Below are positions 8,385-17,354 of a stretch of 64,000 nucleotides of DNA, piece by piece. The position numbers and the translations under genes were made by a program. The stretch lies in NCBI GenBank assembly GCA_009841105.1, contig VXMM01000048.1, positions 1-64,000 of the forward strand, given 5' to 3'. Every line of letters begins with the position of its first letter. The first letter of the stretch is position 1. The notes under the pieces were generated by a model that saw only the letters and a program-made list of their open reading frames with translations, searched no databases and had not been told where the DNA came from. The DNA is from Acidimicrobiia bacterium (GTDB lineage Bacteria; Actinomycetota; Acidimicrobiia; Spongiisociales; Spongiisociaceae).

Positions 8385-8860
8385 TCCAGTTTAGAGGGTC
8401 GAAGCCGCCGGTTACTCGACTCTGGCAGGGGTAAGTTGCACCGGTGACGGACAGCGAGGTTGGGGCCTAACGAGGGTCCTTGAGTGGGTAGAGATGCATC
8501 GTGTCGGCTTGACACTATAGGGCGGCGGACGAAGAAGATGACTAGCGGCTACGGACTTCACAGGCAATTAGACAGTTCGAGCGCTGTGCCGGTCGCCGTG
8601 TTGCCCGGTCTGATTTCCGATCGCACCTTGGCTGCTGCCAGTTTGGCCATTCCCCCCCTTCCGCCCCTCTGATCATCCCCCTTTGTGTCCCACACCAGAG
8701 TGGAATTACTCCAGACAAGACGGAACGCCGAGCAACCCGTGCGGCATGGCAGGTCTGGGCTGCGCACAGATGAAATATGGCTCAGAAAGGGCGTCTGACC
8801 TAGGAGTATTGTGTAGTCGCGAAACGAGCCGGGACTACGGGAAACGCTATGAGATGTGGG
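8385..8860. other. Long non-coding stretch
   Basis: I find no supported gene. Short frames on both strands have no start context or recognisable motif. The stretch lies between the cysteine-repeat lipoprotein and the 3' end of tRNA-Asn. Confidence 0.4.
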
Positions 8861-8934
8861 CTCCGGGGGTGGGACTTGAACCCACAACCAACGGATTAAC
8901 AGTCCGCTGCTCTGCCGAATTGAGCTACCCCGGA
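8861..8934 (-). tRNA. tRNA-Asn (anticodon GTT)
   Basis: On the minus strand a complete 74-nt cloverleaf can be folded. The 7-bp acceptor stem is TCCGGGG/CCCCGGA with discriminator G. The D stem is GCTC/GAGC, the anticodon stem is GCGGA/TCCGT with loop CTGTTAA (anticodon GTT), and the T stem is GTGGG/CCCAC with loop TTCAAGT. CCA is not encoded. The gene lies 49 bp beyond the end of rpoD on the same strand. Its 3' end is duplicated at 1346-1366. Confidence 0.95.
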
Positions 8935-8982
8935 TGGATCGGCCCGCCATGGTACCAGCCGGTCGGCGGAATCCTGGGCGGA

Positions 8983-10131
8983 TCAGGCGCCGCGGAGGTA
9001 GCTCTGCATGCGGCGGCCGCCTGGCTGGCTGCGCATCTTGCGCAGGGCTCGGACCTCCAACTGGCGGATCCGCTCCTTGGTCACGCCCATCCGGTCGCTG
9101 ACCTCCTGGAGGGTCCTGATCCGGCCGTCGGCCAGGCCGAATCTCATCGTGATGACCTTCCGTTCCCGTTCGTCCAGGCCTTCCAGCGCCAGGGCCACGC
9201 TCTCCTGCAGGAGCGTGAGGACCGCACCATCTGCCGGAGCCCCCGCCGCATCCTCATCCTGGACGAAGTGCCCGAGGGTCAGATCGTCGGAGTCGGTCAC
9301 CTTGGCGTCCAGGGACAGCATCCCGCTGGAGAGCTCGGCCAGCTTCAGGACCCGATCATCGGGTAGGTCCATCTCGGCGGCCAACTCCTCGGTGGTGGGC
9401 TCGCGACCGGACTCCTGGTAGAGCCTCCGCCGGACGACGTCCAGTCTCCTAACCTGCTGCGCCAGGTTCTCCGGGACCCGGATGATCCTCTTGTGCTCGT
9501 TCAGGGCCCGGCCGACCGTCTGGCGGATCCACCAGACCGCGTAGGTCGAGAACTTGTAGCCCCTGCGGTAGTCGAACTTGGCGGCGGCCTTCATCAGGCC
9601 CACGTTGCCTTCCTGGACGAGGTCCAGCATCGGAACCCCCGGTATGACATATCGCTTCGCCACCGAGACGACCAGGCGGAGATTGGCCTTCACCAGCCGC
9701 TCCTCGGCCTGCTCGCCGCGGCGCGCTATGGCGGCCAGCCGGCAGTACTCGGTATCCGAGCGGGACCTTCCGGCTGCGTCCAACTCGGCCAGCTTGGCTC
9801 TGGCCTCGACTCCGGCATCCTTCGCCATGCCCAGGTCGACCTCCTGGCGAGGGGTGAGGAGCGGGACCCGGCCGATCTGGCGGAGGTACTGGTCGATCGG
9901 GTCGGACAGCAACTCGGCATCTCCGGGCTCCGGATCGTCCCGGAGGCGGTCCGGATCATCGTCCACCACCTCGATTCCGGACCCGCGCACGGCCGCAAGC
10001 GCCCGGTCGAGTGCAGCGGCGGAAGCCTCTGCCACCTCGAGTTCCCGCTTGATCTCGGCGGAGGTGAGGAACCCCCGGCGCCTCCCCCGCTTCAGCAGCT
10101 CCTTGATCGCCTCCTGCGCGTCCGAGCCCAA
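8983..10131 (-). CDS. rpoD: Primary RNA polymerase sigma-70 factor
   Basis: A 382-residue sigma-70 factor that directs RNA polymerase to promoters. Region 1.2 (DPIDQYLRQIGRVPLLTPRQ) starts near residue 78. Region 2, including the -10 recognition helix and the YKFSTYAVWWIRQ melting segment, lies at about 148-210. Region 3 follows, and region 4 ends with the -35 helix-turn-helix (TLQEVSDRMGVTKERIRQLE). The N-terminal region 1.1-like segment (KELLKRGRRRGFLTSAEI) and the location directly behind dnaG mark it as the housekeeping factor. Start is TTG 10131, five bases after AAGGAG. The gap to dnaG is 19 bp, so the two are co-transcribed. At 382 residues it is short for a primary sigma factor, mainly through a short spacer before region 1.2. 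Confidence 0.92.
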   Translation of the reverse strand: MGSDAQEAIKELLKRGRRRGFLTSAEIKRELEVAEASAAALDRALAAVRGSGIEVVDDDPDRLRDDPEPGDAELLSDPIDQYLRQIGRVPLLTPRQEVDLGMAKDAGVEARAKLAELDAAGRSRSDTEYCRLAAIARRGEQAEERLVKANLRLVVSVAKRYVIPGVPMLDLVQEGNVGLMKAAAKFDYRRGYKFSTYAVWWIRQTVGRALNEHKRIIRVPENLAQQVRRLDVVRRRLYQESGREPTTEELAAEMDLPDDRVLKLAELSSGMLSLDAKVTDSDDLTLGHFVQDEDAAGAPADGAVLTLLQESVALALEGLDERERKVITMRFGLADGRIRTLQEVSDRMGVTKERIRQLEVRALRKMRSQPGGRRMQSYLRGA

Positions 10132-10150
10132 ACCTACTCCTTAAACCGCC

Positions 10151-11911
10151 TCAGAATCCTTCTTTCTGTAACGCTAACAGTTCGTCACGTGCTTGGGAAT
10201 AGGCTTCCTGATCTTGTATTGGATCCATCTCTCCTAGCATCACCAGAAGTTCGTTCTTGCGGCGATGAACCTTCCGTCTTTCGAGATGGGTCATCACATC
10301 ATCGAACGGCTCCAGCGGCGCATCAGTTAAGGCCAGCCGATGAGCCAGAGCCGACATGGCCTGATCCTTGAGACGGTCCAGCGGGATCGGAGTGCCCTCT
10401 TCCAGGTGCTTTCCCTCCTCGAGCAACCACTCGACCAGTTCGGCGGCCTGATCATCGTCGAACAGCTCCGGCTTCACCCGTTCGCGCTCCGCGGTCCCCG
10501 CCATGAGGTGGCGGAGCACGTCCCGTTCCGACCGATCCATCGGGCCGGAGGCGACGGGCCCGGTCACGGCGGGCCGTCCATGAGCGCGAGGGTGACCCTG
10601 AGACCGGCCTCCCCTGCCGGTGGTGGCGTTCCTTTCGATCTCCGCAAGGACAAGATCGACTTCCATGTGGGTACGCGCTGCGACATAGACAGCGTGCTGG
10701 TGACGAGCCACCGTGTCAGGATGGCGGGCGATCAACTCCACCGCCGCCTTCAACGCCTGGTTGCGCGCGTTCCGCTCCCCCAGGTTGTACTGACCGAGCA
10801 GCCGGTTGAGCCGGAACTCGGTGATCGGCGCCGATCCGTCGACCGCATCCCGGAGCAGGTCCCCCTTGTCCTCGAACACCAGGTCGGCCGGGTCACGGCC
10901 CTCGGGCATCATCGCCACCCGCAGATCGAGACCCAGCTCGGACGTGATGCGCAGATCGTCCCCGCGCACGGCGGCGCCGGCGCCCGCCGCGTCGGCGTCG
11001 AACGCCAGCACGATGCGGCTGGAGAAGCGGCGAAGCAGGTCGAAATGGGCCTCACCGAGCGCCGTCCCGCAGGTGGCCACCGCCAGGGGCAGATCAGCCA
11101 GATGGAAGGCGATCACGTCCGTATACCCTTCGACCACCACCCCCAGCTCCTCCCGGCTGATGGCGGACCGAGCCTTGTCCAGGCCGTACAGGAGCTCGCT
11201 CTTCTTGTAGAGCGGGGTCTCGGGGGTGTTCAGGTACTTGGGCCCCTCGCCACGCAGGAGGCGGGCTCCGAACCCGACCATCTCCCCGCGCACGTTGTGG
11301 ATGGGGAACATCAACCGGCCCCTCATCTGGTCGATGAGGCGCCCGCGGCCCACCCTTCTCGCCAGGCCGGCCGCGAGGATGTCGGAATCCTTGTGCCCCT
11401 TGCCGCGCAGGTGGGAGACGAGGGCTTCGGACTGGTCGGGCGCGTAGCCGAGCTCGAACTGGTCCACTACCTCAACGCCGTAGTTGCGTCCCCGCACGTA
11501 GGACCGGGCATGGCCGGCATCGGATGCGGACTTGAGGCGGTCCTGGTAGTAGCGACCCGCCTCGGCCACCGCTTCGACCAGCCGGGAGCGCCGTTCCCGC
11601 TGCTGCGCCGCCCGGGGGTCGCGCCGGATGACGATGCCGGCCCGGTCCGCCAGCACCTCCATCGCCTCGACGAACGACAGCCCCTGGGTCTCCTGAACGA
11701 ACGTGAAGACATCCCCGCCCACGCCACAGCCGAAGCAGTGGTAGAGCCCGCGGACCGGGTCGATCGACATCGAGGGGGTCTTCTCCGTATGGAAGGGGCA
11801 TAGGGCCTTGAAGCTGCCCCGAACCTTCCTGACGGTGGTCACTCCCTCGAACAACTCGACCAGGTTGACCGCTTGGCGAATACGCTCCAGGTCGTCGCGA
11901 TCGGCTGCCAT
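10151..11911 (-). CDS. dnaG: DNA primase
   Basis: A 586-residue primase that makes RNA primers at the replication fork. The N-terminal CHC2 zinc finger is complete (CPFHTEKTPSMSI, then YHCFGCGVGG, residues about 38-65). The catalytic core follows (RGRLMFPIHNVRGEMVGFGA) with a TOPRIM domain containing EGYTDVIAFH and the acidic pair in LAFDADAAGAGA. The C-terminal helicase-binding region is short and weakly conserved, as usual. It heads a dnaG-rpoD operon of the classic macromolecular synthesis type, without rpsU. All key residues that I can check are present. Confidence 0.95.
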   Translation of the reverse strand: MAADRDDLERIRQAVNLVELFEGVTTVRKVRGSFKALCPFHTEKTPSMSIDPVRGLYHCFGCGVGGDVFTFVQETQGLSFVEAMEVLADRAGIVIRRDPRAAQQRERRSRLVEAVAEAGRYYQDRLKSASDAGHARSYVRGRNYGVEVVDQFELGYAPDQSEALVSHLRGKGHKDSDILAAGLARRVGRGRLIDQMRGRLMFPIHNVRGEMVGFGARLLRGEGPKYLNTPETPLYKKSELLYGLDKARSAISREELGVVVEGYTDVIAFHLADLPLAVATCGTALGEAHFDLLRRFSSRIVLAFDADAAGAGAAVRGDDLRITSELGLDLRVAMMPEGRDPADLVFEDKGDLLRDAVDGSAPITEFRLNRLLGQYNLGERNARNQALKAAVELIARHPDTVARHQHAVYVAARTHMEVDLVLAEIERNATTGRGGRSQGHPRAHGRPAVTGPVASGPMDRSERDVLRHLMAGTAERERVKPELFDDDQAAELVEWLLEEGKHLEEGTPIPLDRLKDQAMSALAHRLALTDAPLEPFDDVMTHLERRKVHRRKNELLVMLGEMDPIQDQEAYSQARDELLALQKEGF

Positions 11912-11950
11912 ACCTTGCGAGTGTACGTCTCCGAGCCGGTGCCCGGGGGC

Positions 11951-12766
11951 TCAGGCTCCTGCCGGGACAGCCACCAGATCTATCACCAGCAGTATCTCGT
12001 CCGCCACGTCGCTCACGCTAGGAACGTCCGGGATGGTTAGGCCGAAGTCGGACCTCAGTACCGTGGCCGCGCCCGTCACCTCGACCCTGTCGGCTGACAC
12101 CACAGTCACTTCAGTGTCGAAGGTCACCGGCCGGGACTCACCGCTCAGGCTGAACGTGCCCGTGATACGGAGCGGGACCTGATCGCCCATCGTCACGCTG
12201 TCGGGAAATCCCTCGATGTCAGTCGGCTCGAACGTGGCGAACTCGTTCTCGTCGCGGGACGATCCGAGGATGGGCCCTCGGATTGCCCTGTCGCGGAAGT
12301 TGGAGTCGGTGGCAAGGGTGCGGACATTGATGACGATCGTCCCCAGCTGGGAGGCGCCCGGGTCGCCGAAGTCGATCAGGACCTCGCCCGCGACCTCGGT
12401 GGTGACTCCCACTACCCGGAACGGATTGCCCCCGAGGATCTCGTCAATCTCGAAACTGACCGAGGACTCCGCCTTGTCGATCTTGTAGAGGACGGCGGAG
12501 GCATCCGCGACCTCTGCCGGCTCGGTGGTTTCCACAACTGCGGTGGTCGCCGTGGTGCCCTCCGAGACGGAGGTGGCGTCCGTTGCTGCCGTCGTGGTTG
12601 CCGTGGTCGCCGTGGTCGCCACGATCGTCGTGACCCGTGAGGTGATCGGTGGAGCGGTCACCTCGGTGCTGGGCTCACCACTGCCCCCGGAGAACCACAC
12701 GTAAGCCACGGCGCCCAGAACGACCAGGACGAGCACCGCCAGCGCGACACCGATCCGTCTAACCAT
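11951..12766 (-). CDS. YceI-family protein, membrane-anchored
   Basis: A 271-residue protein with one N-terminal membrane segment (IGVALAVLVLVVLGAVAYVWF, residues about 4-24). A Thr/Ala/Val-rich extracytoplasmic linker runs to about residue 90, and a YceI lipocalin-like domain follows. Family features are SSVSFEIDEIL with GVTTEVAGEVLID at the start, NVRTLATDSNFRDRAIRG in the middle (an asparagine-arginine turn typical of the family) and FGLTIPDVPSVSDVADEI at the end. YceI proteins bind polyisoprenoid or other lipids in the cell envelope. The gene lies between dnaG and the glycyl-tRNA synthetase gene on the same strand, with gaps of 39 and 26 bp, but nothing ties it functionally to either. Confidence 0.85.
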   Translation of the reverse strand: MVRRIGVALAVLVLVVLGAVAYVWFSGGSGEPSTEVTAPPITSRVTTIVATTATTATTTAATDATSVSEGTTATTAVVETTEPAEVADASAVLYKIDKAESSVSFEIDEILGGNPFRVVGVTTEVAGEVLIDFGDPGASQLGTIVINVRTLATDSNFRDRAIRGPILGSSRDENEFATFEPTDIEGFPDSVTMGDQVPLRITGTFSLSGESRPVTFDTEVTVVSADRVEVTGAATVLRSDFGLTIPDVPSVSDVADEILLVIDLVAVPAGA

Positions 12767-12792
12767 CCGCCTTCTCCTAAAGATCAGTCACG

Positions 12793-14106
12793 CTAGCCCG
12801 CCCCGAGGCGCTCGCCCAGGTAGTCGCAGAGTTGCCCGATCCCGATCCGATCCTGTGCCATCGTATCCCGATCCCGAACCGTGACCGCCCCGTCATCCAG
12901 AGTGTCGAAGTCGACCGTCACGCAGTAAGGCGTCCCGATCTCGTCCTGGCGGCGGTAGCGCCTCCCGATCGCCTGGGTGACATCGACCTCGATGTCCCAG
13001 CGGGGACGGAGTGCTTCGGCCACCCGATCCGTCACCTCCACCAGGTCGGGCTTCTTGGAGAGCGGCAGCACCGCCACCTTGATCGGAGCAAGGCGGGAAT
13101 CGAGCCTCAGCACGGTGCGGGGCGCATCACGCACGGTCTCTTGGTGGTAGGCGTCGATCAGGAAGGCGAAGGCCGCCCGGGTCGCTCCGGCCGCCGGCTC
13201 TATCACGTAGGGGAAGAAGCGCTCGCCGGCCGCCTGGTCGAAGTAACGCAGGTCCTTTCCCGAGGCCTGGGAGTGCTGGCGCAGATCGAAGTCGGTCCGG
13301 TTGGCGATGCCCTCCAGCTCGTCCCATCCCCACGGGAACCGGTACTCGACATCTTGGGTGGCGACCGCGTAGTGGGCCAACTCATCCTCGGTGTGGCTGC
13401 GCAGCTTGATGTTGTCGGGGTTCATGCCCAGGTCCAAGTACCACTGATACCTCTCCTCCACCCAGTATCGGTACCAATCGTCGGCATCATCCCGATGGGT
13501 GAAGAACTCCATCTCCATCTGCTCGAACTCCCGGGTGCGGAAGACGAACTGTCCCGGGGTGATCTCGTTGCGGAACGACTTGCCGAGCTGAGCGATCCCG
13601 AAGGGGAGCTTGAGCCGGGCCACCCGTCGCACGTTCTCGAAGTTGGTGAAGATGCCCTGAGCGGTCTCGGGGCGCAGGTAGACAAGGTTGGAGTCGGAGG
13701 CGACCGGGCCCATGTGGGTCCTGAACATCAGGTTGAAGTCACGAGCGTCGGTGAAGGTGCCACGGGCGCCGCAGGTGGGACACCGGTCCGGGTCTTCGAG
13801 CCGGTCGAACCGGTGCCGGGCATGGCAGTTGCCGCACTCCACGAGCGGGTCGTTGAACTGGCCCACGTGCCCGGAAGCCTCCCAGACCTGGGGCGCCTGG
13901 ATGATCGCGGAGTCGAGCCCGACCACATCGTCACGAAGCTGCACCATCGACCGCCACCAAGCCGACTTCACGTTGCGGAGCAGGGCCACGCCGAGAGGGC
14001 CGTAGTCGTAGGCAGACCGGAGACCGCCGTATATCTCCGATGCCCTGAAAACGAAGCCGCGTTTGCGGGCCAGGTTCACGATCGTCTCGAAACTCGGAGC
14101 GGCCAT
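12793..14106 (-). CDS. glyQS: Glycyl-tRNA synthetase, alpha2 type
   Basis: A 437-residue class II synthetase of the homodimeric kind, charging tRNA-Gly. Start ATG 14106 gives MAAPSFETIVNLARKRGF, the usual beginning; the reading frame extends further upstream but with unrelated sequence. Class II motif 2 is seen in FRNEITPGQFVFRTREFEQM. The zinc-binding insertion has two pairs of cysteines (CGNCHARHRF, RCPTCGARG). The C-terminal anticodon-binding domain starts near APIKVAVLPLSKK. The length is normal. It is probably transcribed alone, because a 560-bp non-coding stretch lies upstream. Confidence 0.93.
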   Translation of the reverse strand: MAAPSFETIVNLARKRGFVFRASEIYGGLRSAYDYGPLGVALLRNVKSAWWRSMVQLRDDVVGLDSAIIQAPQVWEASGHVGQFNDPLVECGNCHARHRFDRLEDPDRCPTCGARGTFTDARDFNLMFRTHMGPVASDSNLVYLRPETAQGIFTNFENVRRVARLKLPFGIAQLGKSFRNEITPGQFVFRTREFEQMEMEFFTHRDDADDWYRYWVEERYQWYLDLGMNPDNIKLRSHTEDELAHYAVATQDVEYRFPWGWDELEGIANRTDFDLRQHSQASGKDLRYFDQAAGERFFPYVIEPAAGATRAAFAFLIDAYHQETVRDAPRTVLRLDSRLAPIKVAVLPLSKKPDLVEVTDRVAEALRPRWDIEVDVTQAIGRRYRRQDEIGTPYCVTVDFDTLDDGAVTVRDRDTMAQDRIGIGQLCDYLGERLGAG

Positions 14107-14188
14107 CAGAAACCTCAGCCGGAAATGGGTACGGGGACCGGGACGATGGTACCCGGCCCTGGCTCCATACCCGGCAGCTCCGGCCATC

Positions 14189-14375
14189 GGATGTACCTCA
14201 GGATCAGAACGCCACACACGGTGCCCTGAACCTCAGGAACACCGCACCACCCATGACGCCCTGAACCTGAGGAACAGGGCACCACCCATGATGTCCTGTG
14301 CATCGAGAACGGTGCAGGCGCTGAACTTGAGGCTCAGGGCGTCATATATGGCGTCCTCTGCCTCAAGTTCCAAAA
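14189..14375. repeat. Degenerate tandem repeats, about 35 bp
   Basis: Within the 560-bp gap 14107-14666, a unit of 33-36 bp recurs about six times with growing divergence. The two best copies, 14223-14257 and 14258-14292, differ at only a few positions and share ACCACCCATGA. Flanking pieces are recognisable by CCTSAGGA- or CCTCAAG-type cores. Related sequence in the opposite sense (GGCTCCATACCCGG near 14162 and CCCGGGATGGAGCC near 14453) brackets the array. No coding frame spans it. The rest of the gap shows nothing that I can name. Confidence 0.5.
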
Positions 14376-14666
14376 CTCGCGAAAAACGGTGCTCCACACC
14401 GGGCCCTCCCCCGCCACCACCTGTCCTTGGCTTTGGGGCGTGTTGGGCCATGCCCGGGATGGAGCCGGGTGATGGCGGGTTCGCCCCATTGGAGCCTCTG
14501 TGTGTTCCCTGCGGGCCAGACCGGTCCGATCGGTGAGACGCTTGCGGCTGGTGTAGGTGCTTGGCGATAAGCAACGTATCTAAGGGCTGTGACACTTTCT
14601 CGCCCTTCGCTCCGAACGGGTGGGTTTATCACCGCGAGCGCCGGTCCTAACGCGGGGTTCGGCAGA

Positions 14667-15446
14667 CTAGGGGGACCGGTTCGGTAGGGCGCCGCCGAAG
14701 CGCCTGCGGCGGCGTTGGTACTCGACCACGGCATCCACCAGATGCTGGGCGCCGAACTCCGGCCACAGCGTTTCGGTGAAGAACAGCTCGGAGTAGGCGC
14801 TGCCCCAGAGCAGGAAGTTGGATATCCGCATCTCGCCCGAGGTGCGGACGATCAGGTCCGGATCGGGCATGTCGGGAACGTACAGGCGCTGGGCGATGTC
14901 GTCCTCGGTGATCTCGCCGGGTTCCCGGCCCCCGTCCGATACCTCGGTCGCCAGCGCCCGGACGGCGCGGGCGATCTCCGCCCGTCCCCCGTAGTTGAAG
15001 GCCAGCACAAGGCTCAGGCGGCGGTTGGCGGCGGTGCGTTGCTCCGCATCCTGCATTAGCGCCCGGTTGCGATCAGGAATGCGTGGATCAGCCAGGTCAC
15101 CGGCGAAGCAGATCCGGACCCCCATGTCCGCCAGGGAGTCCAGCCGGCGCAGCAGGATGTCCTCGTTGAACCACATCAGGAACGAGACCTCATCCGGGTG
15201 GCGGGTCCAGTTCTCCGTGGAGAACGTGTAGGCGGAAAGCCAACTCAGCCCGATCTCCAGCGCCCCTTCCACGCATTCGAACAGCACGGTCTCGCCAGCT
15301 GCGTGACCGCCGGTGCGAGGCAGGTTGCGGGCCAGCGCCCAGCGTCCGTTTCCGTCCATGATCAGACCGACATGGGAGGGCAGCCGACGCCGGTCCAGCC
15401 GGCTCAGGTCGAGGGGGGCAGGGCCCGCCGCCGATCCCTCTCTCAC
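14667..15446 (-). CDS. uppS: Isoprenyl diphosphate synthase (cis)
   Basis: A 259-residue cis-prenyltransferase that extends farnesyl diphosphate with isopentenyl diphosphate to make the C50/C55 lipid carrier for cell wall synthesis. The catalytic start HVGLIMDGNGRWA carries the essential Asp and Gly-Asn-Gly-Arg. The conserved STENWTRHPDEV, LAFNYGGRAEI and the C-terminal DLIVRTSGEMRISNFLLW are all present. The start codon overlaps the recO stop by four bases (ATGA), so recO and uppS are translationally coupled, a common actinobacterial pairing. Whether the product is C50 or C55 cannot be told. Confidence 0.93.
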   Translation of the reverse strand: MREGSAAGPAPLDLSRLDRRRLPSHVGLIMDGNGRWALARNLPRTGGHAAGETVLFECVEGALEIGLSWLSAYTFSTENWTRHPDEVSFLMWFNEDILLRRLDSLADMGVRICFAGDLADPRIPDRNRALMQDAEQRTAANRRLSLVLAFNYGGRAEIARAVRALATEVSDGGREPGEITEDDIAQRLYVPDMPDPDLIVRTSGEMRISNFLLWGSAYSELFFTETLWPEFGAQHLVDAVVEYQRRRRRFGGALPNRSP

Positions 15447-16174
15447 CGCGATCCCCTACCGATACCGAAGGCGAGGCCGGCCAGCCCGGACTCGATGTGG
15501 TACTCGACGAACCTCCGTACCAGCCCCACCGCGTCGGTCGCGAGGTTGCTGTCGGGGGTAGTGAAGCCGGACAGATCGGCCGCTGACAGCCGGACCAGAT
15601 GCTCGCTCAGGCCCTCCCTCAGCCGGAAGGTTCCTCCGGCGTCACAGCGCTCGCAGATCAGACCCCCGCCCGCCATGCTGAACCTGCCGAGGCGGTTCCG
15701 GGCGCCGCAGGCCGCGCAATGCTCGAGGGCCGGGGCCTGGCCGATGGCCTCCGACAGCTTGAGCAGGAAGGATGCCAGCAGGTCCATGCCGCCGGCTCCC
15801 TCCTCCAGGGCGCGCAGCCCCCGCAGGAGGAGCAGGAATATCCGGTGCGAGGGCTCCTCCTCGACCACCACCTTGCCCACCGCCTCCGCCATGGTGCCGG
15901 CCACCATCACCGCGTCGAGGTCCAGGCGGAGTCTGGGGAAGGCCTCGATCACTGACACCTGGGTCACCGTGGCGAGGTTCCGGCCCTGGTACAGCACCAG
16001 ATCGACGTGGGTGAGGGGTTCGAGCCGGCCCCCGAACCGGCTCCTGGTCCTCCGGACACCCTTGGCGACCGCTCTCACCTGGCCATGATTGGGGCTGATG
16101 ATGACCAGGACGCGGTCGGCTTCACCGAACGGGTAGCCGCGCAGGACGATTCCCTGATCGTGGCGGATCGACAT
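15443..16174 (-). CDS. recO: DNA repair protein RecO
   Basis: A 243-residue RecO that helps RecF and RecR load RecA on single-stranded gaps. The N-terminal OB fold starts with QGIVLRGYPFGEADRVLVII. The helical domain contains ALEHCAACGARNRLGRFSM, with the zinc cysteines completed by ICERCDAGG. Start ATG 16174 follows GGGGAG at good spacing; the frame continues upstream without sequence support. It is coupled to uppS downstream. Confidence 0.93.
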   Translation of the reverse strand: MSIRHDQGIVLRGYPFGEADRVLVIISPNHGQVRAVAKGVRRTRSRFGGRLEPLTHVDLVLYQGRNLATVTQVSVIEAFPRLRLDLDAVMVAGTMAEAVGKVVVEEEPSHRIFLLLLRGLRALEEGAGGMDLLASFLLKLSEAIGQAPALEHCAACGARNRLGRFSMAGGGLICERCDAGGTFRLREGLSEHLVRLSAADLSGFTTPDSNLATDAVGLVRRFVEYHIESGLAGLAFGIGRGSR

Positions 16175-16345
16175 TTCTCTCCCCGGATCGCAGCCAGAGC
16201 GCGTGTCCGGCGAGGGTACCCGGCCCGCCACCGGATACGGTGTTAACCCGGTTCTTCATGCCTGGATGGCCGGCTGCCTGAAACGAAGTGAAGGGCACCC
16301 GGACCTCTGCCCGTGCATATGAAGAATGCGGGTTATCGTGGGTGG

Positions 16346-16627
16346 ATGGCGCTCCTGAGCGGACCCGAGAGACAGGCCTTCCTCGAGTCCCATCCGGGCT
16401 GGGAGATACGGGATGAGACGATCTCCAGGACCTTCGTCCTCGCCGACTTCGCCTCGGCCATCGGCTTCGTTGCCGCGGTGGGGGTGGTGGCCGAGCGGGC
16501 CTTCCACCATCCCGACATCGACCTCCGCTACCGGCGTGTCACCATTTCCCTGACCACCCACGACGAGGGCGGCCTCACCCGCAAGGACACCGACTTGGCC
16601 GCCCGGATCGACCGGCTCGCCTCCTGA
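16346..16627 (+). CDS. 4a-hydroxytetrahydrobiopterin dehydratase
   Basis: A 93-residue pterin-4a-carbinolamine dehydratase, which dehydrates 4a-hydroxytetrahydropterin to recycle the cofactor of aromatic amino acid hydroxylases. The family signature FHHPDIDLRYRRVTISLTTH, with its catalytic His pair, followed by GGLTRKDTDLA, is complete and the length is normal. I chose ATG 16346 because the upstream residues do not belong to the domain. No hydroxylase gene is in the window, so the protein may act on another pterin, as is suspected for many bacterial members. Confidence 0.88.
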   Translation: MALLSGPERQAFLESHPGWEIRDETISRTFVLADFASAIGFVAAVGVVAERAFHHPDIDLRYRRVTISLTTHDEGGLTRKDTDLAARIDRLAS

Positions 16628-16670
16628 AACGAACCTCTGCCACACCACCGAGCCGGTATAACCTGAAGTC

Positions 16671-17354
16671 GTGAGCAGTGGAAGGCTTCTCGTCGTAGAG
16701 GACGACCAGGAGGTCCGCCGGGCCCTGCGTAGAGCCCTCCGGTTGGAGGGATACGAGGTCACCACCGCCGGAGACGGCATGGCGGGGCTCGAACAGCTGT
16801 CCATCCAGCCCGCCGACGCCATCATCCTCGACGTCATGATGCCTCGTCTCGACGGACTGGGAATGGCTCGTCATCTCCGGGCCCTCGGCGACAGGACACC
16901 CATCCTGATGCTCACCGCCCGCCACGACGTCTCGAACCGGGTGGAGGGCCTCGACGCCGGCGCCGACGACTACCTAGTCAAACCCTTTGCCTTGGACGAG
17001 TTGCTGGCCAGGATCAGGGCTCTGCTCCGCCGCAGCGGGGCTTCGGACATCGACAACGCCCTCCAGCTCGCAGACCTCACCCTCAATCCCGCCACCCGGC
17101 AGGTCTACAGAGGGGACCGCGAGGTCCACCTGACCAAGACCGAGTTCGACCTGCTGGAGCTACTGCTGGCCAACAGCAAGATCGTGCTGTCCCGGGACGT
17201 GATCATGGACCGCATCTGGGGGTATTCCTTCGAGACCTCCTCGAACCCGCTGGAGGTCTACATCGGCTACGTGCGGCGCAAGCTCGAGGCCGGCGGGGAG
17301 CCTCGCCTCGTCCACACCGTGCGGGGCGTCGGCTACGTGGCAAGGGAGCCATGA
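16671..17354 (+). CDS. OmpR-family response regulator, MprA-like
   Basis: A 227-residue two-component regulator from GTG 16671. The receiver domain (1-120) has the acidic pair in [16 protein letters not shown], the phospho-acceptor Asp in [15 protein letters not shown] and the conserved Lys in [15 protein letters not shown]. The C-terminal winged helix (about 135-225) ends with [12 protein letters not shown]. The histidine kinase gene overlaps it by four bases, so the two form one operon. The arrangement and sequence resemble the actinobacterial MprAB envelope-stress pair; no DNA target can be inferred here. Confidence 0.9.
   Translation: MSSGRLLVVEDDQEVRRALRRALRLEGYEVTTAGDGMAGLEQLSIQPADAIILDVMMPRLDGLGMARHLRALGDRTPILMLTARHDVSNRVEGLDAGADDYLVKPFALDELLARIRALLRRSGASDIDNALQLADLTLNPATRQVYRGDREVHLTKTEFDLLELLLANSKIVLSRDVIMDRIWGYSFETSSNPLEVYIGYVRRKLEAGGEPRLVHTVRGVGYVAREP

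Noticed and set aside
9000-10140. Sporulation or stress sigma factor
   Set aside because: Linkage to dnaG and complete regions 1.2 to 4 fit the primary sigma factor.
10340-11803. Plus-strand open frame of 487 codons
   Set aside because: It lies wholly antisense to dnaG, whose zinc finger and TOPRIM motifs are unmistakable.
12832-14229. Plus-strand open frame of 465 codons
   Set aside because: Antisense to the glycyl-tRNA synthetase gene; no protein-like features.
14189-14375. CRISPR array
   Set aside because: Units of about 35 bp are adjacent and degenerate with no unique spacers between them, and no cas gene is in the window.
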